Origin: Clostridium porci
GTDB lineage: Bacteria > Bacillota > Clostridia > Lachnospirales > Lachnospiraceae
DNA: 64,000 bases
Assembly (NCBI RefSeq): GCF_009696375.1
Contig: NZ_VUMD01000007.1
Location: forward strand, 62,001-126,000
Direction: 5' to 3'
The notes below the pieces were generated by a model, which searched no databases, was not told the DNA's origin, and saw nothing but the letters and a program-made list of their open reading frames with translations. Shown piece by piece: positions 60,968 through 64,000 of the stretch; position 1 is the stretch's first letter; every line of letters starts with the position of its first letter. The translations under genes and the position numbers were made by a program.

Positions 60968-62629
60968 TTAATTTTCTACGTAAACAGCAACAAGCTTCTT
61001 GTTCTTGATTACATAATTATAATCATTACCATCTGTGTTCTTGCCATTGTTGGTAATAATCTTACCGCTTGTATTAACCAGAGAAAGAGCATCTCTTGAC
61101 GCTGTCTTAACCTCATACAATTCAGCTACGTCACCAACTCTTTTATTAATACCTAACTTCTGCAAATTATCAGCAGTGATACTCTTCTTCTCAGCCTCTG
61201 CATCAACAAAAGCTTCTGCATCCGCATACTTCTTATAACCGTTGGCCTCTTTCTTAACTACCTGATACTTCTCATCCTTGCCAGCAGCTAACAGCTTACC
61301 AGACTGATAAATCTTTTTATCCTTCTCGCCTGTTTTACCTGCGCCCTTATTCTTACCGGCTGTCTCAAAATAGAAGTTAAACTTCTCTCCATCAATCTCA
61401 ACGCTTGCCTTGCCAGTCTTCATAGCTCCATCTTCGCCATTTCCGAAGTAGTAGCACAGATAGCCATCTTTATTTAATTCAGGAGCGTTCTCATCAAAGT
61501 TGGCTCCGTTATCGTACTTATCCTCGTCACCTGCTATATCAAGACCGCCATTGGCTTCCTTAATAAATTTCAGACCGTCAACCATACGGCCGTCATTTCT
61601 GAAAGCATACTTCTTACCATTGATAGTCTTAAACTCGCCTGCATACAGCTGACCGTTCCCGTCTGCATAATACCATGCATCACTCTCATCATTATATCTT
61701 TCTTCATTCAGATACTTCGCAGGAACAACCTTAAACCAGCCCTTGCTTACTCTGGAACCATCCTCCGCGCTATTGAAGTATCTCCAGGTCTGTGAATACT
61801 GGGCATCCTTTCCTTCACCAGGAGTTGCAGTATTGCCGCTGGCCTTCTTTATATTCTGAGACCACTCAGCCACCATGGCGCCATACTGGTCAAAGGCATA
61901 CTTCTTACCATTGATGGTCTTTTCCTTCTGGCCGTTAGCATCGCCCTTTACCTTCTTACCATTTGCCTGGAAGTAGAACCAACGGGTCTGATCTGCATCC
62001 TCATTAAACGCAGGAGCAACAACTTCATCAGTTGAAGCCTCATCATATGTTACGTCCTTCTGCAGCCATCCAACAGTCAGCGCACCGTCGTCGGAACCGC
62101 CGAAGAAATAGTCGCCCTCTTTAAAGGCATCTCCATTAGCATCATCAAGCCGCTCTGCATTATCAGCATTTACCCAGCCATACAGCATCTTTCCTTCGGA
62201 ATCAAAGGCATACTTCTTGCCATTAATGGTCTTTAAGCTTACGCCGGTATTATTCCCATTGGTTAAAGCCTTACCGTTTGCCTGGAAGAAATACCAGTAG
62301 GAATCCGGCTCATTGTCATCGCCTGCGTCCGGATTCTCAATAGCAACCCACTGATTGGAAGCCATAACACCGTTAGCATCTACATAATAATAATTATCGC
62401 CGTCATCAATCAGGGTATCAACCGCCATCTCGCCGTCGCTGTTCAGATAATACCAGTTATTGCCGGACTTAGCCCACTTATCGGTTGCCCTCTCGCCATC
62501 TCTGTTATAGTATACCCAGGTTCCATCTTCTTCGGCCCAACCCTGAGCTGCGAAGGATGTCATGGATGCACCGATAGCGAGAAGCGCTGCTGTAGATAAT
62601 ACAGCAACTAATTTTGTCTGCTTTCTCAT
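60968..62629 (-). CDS. Large secreted choline-binding-repeat protein
   Basis: The 553-residue protein has a signal peptide (basic RKQTK, hydrophobic core, cleavage near SFAAQG) and CW_binding_1-like repeats across almost its full length. Examples are WVYYNRDGERATDKW and WYYLNSDGEMAVDT, with the recurring TINGKKYAFDSEGKM unit. The C-terminal 120 residues are Lys/Asp/Glu-rich and lack Trp, so they may be a separate displayed region. It is a paralogue of the protein at 14419-15765. AAGGAG and a near-consensus promoter precede it, suggesting high expression, possibly as a major surface-coat protein. The ligand is inferred to be choline. Confidence 0.87.
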   Translation of the reverse strand: MRKQTKLVAVLSTAALLAIGASMTSFAAQGWAEEDGTWVYYNRDGERATDKWAKSGNNWYYLNSDGEMAVDTLIDDGDNYYYVDANGVMASNQWVAIENPDAGDDNEPDSYWYFFQANGKALTNGNNTGVSLKTINGKKYAFDSEGKMLYGWVNADNAERLDDANGDAFKEGDYFFGGSDDGALTVGWLQKDVTYDEASTDEVVAPAFNEDADQTRWFYFQANGKKVKGDANGQKEKTINGKKYAFDQYGAMVAEWSQNIKKASGNTATPGEGKDAQYSQTWRYFNSAEDGSRVSKGWFKVVPAKYLNEERYNDESDAWYYADGNGQLYAGEFKTINGKKYAFRNDGRMVDGLKFIKEANGGLDIAGDEDKYDNGANFDENAPELNKDGYLCYYFGNGEDGAMKTGKASVEIDGEKFNFYFETAGKNKGAGKTGEKDKKIYQSGKLLAAGKDEKYQVVKKEANGYKKYADAEAFVDAEAEKKSITADNLQKLGINKRVGDVAELYEVKTASRDALSLVNTSGKIITNNGKNTDGNDYNYVIKNKKLVAVYVEN

Positions 62630-62692
62630 AATTAATGCACTCTCCTTTTTCTTTTAAATACTTTTTGAAATTCCTAATTGCATTACGAGTTG

Positions 62693-62721
62693 ATTATACT
62701 TCGGATAAGGAAAATTATCAA
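62693..62721 (-). promoter_or_regulatory. Strong sigma-A promoter of the large choline-binding-repeat gene
   Basis: On the minus strand TTGATA and TATAAT are 17 nt apart, close to the consensus. The -10 ends 64 nt before the ATG at 62629. Confidence 0.8.
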
Positions 62722-62899
62722 TAGTTTTTTTGCATTTTTTGCAAATTCTACTAAAACTGTAATAAAACAACAATTTTCTCATGAAGATAGCCAACTCCAT
62801 CACACGCATTTAGTATAGTATATATTTGAGGAAAATACCATAACATTTACCTGTGCATTTTCTTACATAATTATTACAAAAAGCAAAGACCCTGATTAA

Positions 62900-62921
62900 A
62901 TTGTACTTATATTTGTACAAT
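62900..62921. promoter_or_regulatory. Operator-like palindrome
   Basis: ATTGTAC and GTACAAT are perfect inverted arms separated by 8 bp. They lie about 180 bp upstream of the promoter at 62693. The role is unknown. Confidence 0.3.
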
Positions 62922-63211
62922 CTTTGGTTAAAGTAATAAATTTTCTGCTTTTTACGACCAGATATTCTTTAAGGCCTTCATATACACCTAATATACCCAT
63001 TTTCATCAATTTAAATTCTTATTCAAATATATGATTCTAATATAGAATTCTAATGTAGTAACAGCATCAGCTCCTTCTGTATCCTTTTACCAGGTTAAAA
63101 TATTTCGTTTATAATATGCCCTCTCACAGGCGCCCGGTAACGTTGCTGCTTGCATGAGCAGTCCTTTTACTGTCTCCTCGGCCCAGCCTTCATAAAACTA
63201 TGTTCTGGAAC

Positions 63212-63256
63212 AAAAAACAGGCAGCCGAAGTCTCTTCCGAAACTTACATCTGCCTG
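63212..63256 (-). terminator. Terminator after rplL
   Basis: CAGGCAG and CTGCCTG flank a structured loop and are followed by six T residues on the minus strand, 35 nt after the rplL stop. Confidence 0.85.
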
Positions 63257-63290
63257 TCATAAAGTCTATATTCTGCTGAAAAAGGCTTAC

Positions 63291-63665
63291 TTACTTCAGA
63301 GTAACTTTAGCTCCCTCAGCCTCTAACTTAGTCTTTATATCCTCAGCCTCTTCCTTGGAAACACCCTGCTTTAATACCTTAGGAGCTCCGTCAACTACAT
63401 CCTTAGCTTCCTTAAGGCCTAAACCGGTAGCCTCACGAACAACCTTGATTACCTTAACCTTGTTAGGACCAACCTCAGTCAGCTCTACATCAAATTCGGT
63501 CTTTTCCTCAGCGGCTGCCGCACCTGGGCCTGCTGCCGCAACTACTACGCCTGCCGCTGCAGATACGCCGAACTCTTCCTCACATGCTTTCACTAATTCA
63601 TTCAGTTCTAATACAGATAATTCCTTGATAGCTTCGATAAACTCAGCGGTTGTTAACTTTGCCAT
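63291..63665 (-). CDS. rplL: 50S ribosomal protein L7/L12 (bL12)
   Basis: The 124-residue protein is a typical bL12. It has an N-terminal dimerisation domain ([21 protein letters not shown]), an Ala/Gly-rich hinge near residues 36-55, and a C-terminal factor-binding domain with [22 protein letters not shown]. It forms the ribosomal stalk that recruits elongation factors. AGGAGG precedes the ATG. It follows rplJ in the usual order. A terminator follows, so the downstream choline-binding gene is a separate unit. Confidence 0.98.
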   Translation of the reverse strand: MAKLTTAEFIEAIKELSVLELNELVKACEEEFGVSAAAGVVVAAAGPGAAAAEEKTEFDVELTEVGPNKVKVIKVVREATGLGLKEAKDVVDGAPKVLKQGVSKEEAEDIKTKLEAEGAKVTLK

Positions 63666-63761
63666 TTGATAGTCCTCCTGTTTATTATTTAAAATTTGTT
63701 TTGGCCTGCGCCTTAAGCCCTCAGGCCAGCGCTTCCTTCATTCTGAATCGGAAACAAAGGC

Positions 63762-64000
63762 TTAAGCCTCTGCTGCTCCGCCTTTCTGCTCCGCAATCTG
63801 ATTGAGTACGCGAGCCAGATTTGTAATCGGAGACTGGATGCTGCCAAGCAGCTTGCCCAAAAGTTCTTCTCTGGACGGAATGGTTGCGATAACCTGAGTT
63901 CCCGCTGCATCGTAGTAGGTTCCCTCAACAATACTTGCTTTCAGCTCCAGCTGTGGAGCAGCCTTGGCGAAGTTAGCTAAGATCCTTGCGGGAGCTGTGG
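63762..64000 (-). CDS. rplJ: 50S ribosomal protein L10 (uL10), N-terminus outside window
   Basis: The visible C-terminal 78 residues read TAPARILANFAKAAPQLELK, then REELLGKLLGSIQSPITNLARVLNQIAEQ, ending AAEA with TAA at 63762-63764. The SPITNLARVLNQIAEQ segment is the helix that binds bL12 dimers. The gene runs off the window and lies 96 nt upstream of rplL. The L10 leader that usually controls this operon is not in view. Confidence 0.95.
   Translation of the reverse strand, partial: TAPARILANFAKAAPQLELKASIVEGTYYDAAGTQVIATIPSREELLGKLLGSIQSPITNLARVLNQIAEQKGGAAEA

Larger units (their letters stand above)
62630..63290. other. Long intergenic region before rplL
   Basis: This 661-bp AT-rich gap has no credible gene. 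It contains the promoter at 62693-62721, an ATTGTAC/GTACAAT palindrome at 62900-62921 that could be an operator, and the rplL terminator at 63212-63256. Nothing else was recognised. Confidence 0.5.

Noticed and set aside
62630-63290. Small RNA or tRNA gene in the long gap before rplL
   Set aside because: No cloverleaf, conserved RNA motif or separate promoter-terminator pair could be identified.

Overview
The window looks like a chromosome segment of a low-to-mid GC, spore-forming gut Firmicute, most likely a Lachnospiraceae (Clostridium cluster XIVa) relative. The reasons are strong AGGAGG-type ribosome binding sites, small CotF-like spore coat genes, a Firmicutes-type rplJ-rplL pair, Wzy-dependent polysaccharide loci, and three secreted proteins built from choline-binding-type (CW_binding_1) repeats. 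Nearly everything here concerns the cell surface. No rRNA, tRNA, CRISPR array or intact insertion sequence was seen.

Region 1 (1-14120, minus strand, the more GC-rich part) reads as one long operon. It starts at a thiamine-diphosphate enzyme of the acetolactate synthase/YerE type and continues through two paralogous sugar SDRs flanking a C-methyltransferase, three GT2 glycosyltransferases (one with two catalytic domains), a polyprenyl glycosylphosphotransferase, an LCP-family wall-polymer ligase and an HtrA protease cut by the window edge. The enzyme set suggests a branched-chain deoxysugar glycan attached to the wall. Region 2 (14183-18850) holds a choline-binding-repeat protein, a zinc-ribbon protein, a cytidylate-kinase-like protein, two spore-coat-type small genes, a MITE-like 107-bp inverted repeat and a divergent undecaprenyl diphosphate synthase. 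Region 3 (18851-21158) holds a Wzz-like chain-length protein with its own promoter and a lone tyrosine recombinase on the opposite strand.

Region 4 (21317-57913, clearly AT-rich and probably a horizontally exchanged variable block) contains two capsule-type loci that diverge from a shared 0.4-kb intergenic region at 48560-48970. The minus-strand locus (48559 to 21317, about 27 kb) has a priming transferase, glycosyltransferases, EpsG polymerase, flippase, a TviB/TviC-like UDP-HexNAcA pair, CapK-like ligase, DUF362 protein, GT10 fucosyltransferase, and a GDP-sugar set (HddA kinase, ColD-like His-type dehydratase, Gmd, two Fcl paralogues, an SDR). The plus-strand locus (48971-57913) repeats the same opening genes (priming transferase, GT2) and has its own polymerase and flippase. 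It ends with LicD and an 805-residue fusion of winged helix, LicC-type cytidylyltransferase and an SHMT-fold PLP domain.

The most striking signals are two separate 12-bp poly-G tracts inside coding regions of the minus-strand locus. One (FAD oxidoreductase, 25869-25880) is in frame. The other (SDR, 32624-32635) leaves the gene out of frame by one base. This is the pattern of phase-variable contingency genes. With the nearby recombinase, it points to a surface glycan that varies on several levels. Region 5 (58003-64000) contains an O-antigen ligase/polymerase-like protein, two more choline-binding-repeat proteins (one behind a near-consensus promoter), and rplL-rplJ. Choline-binding proteins therefore flank the block that encodes LicD, which suggests, without proving it, that they dock on a glycan decorated by that locus.
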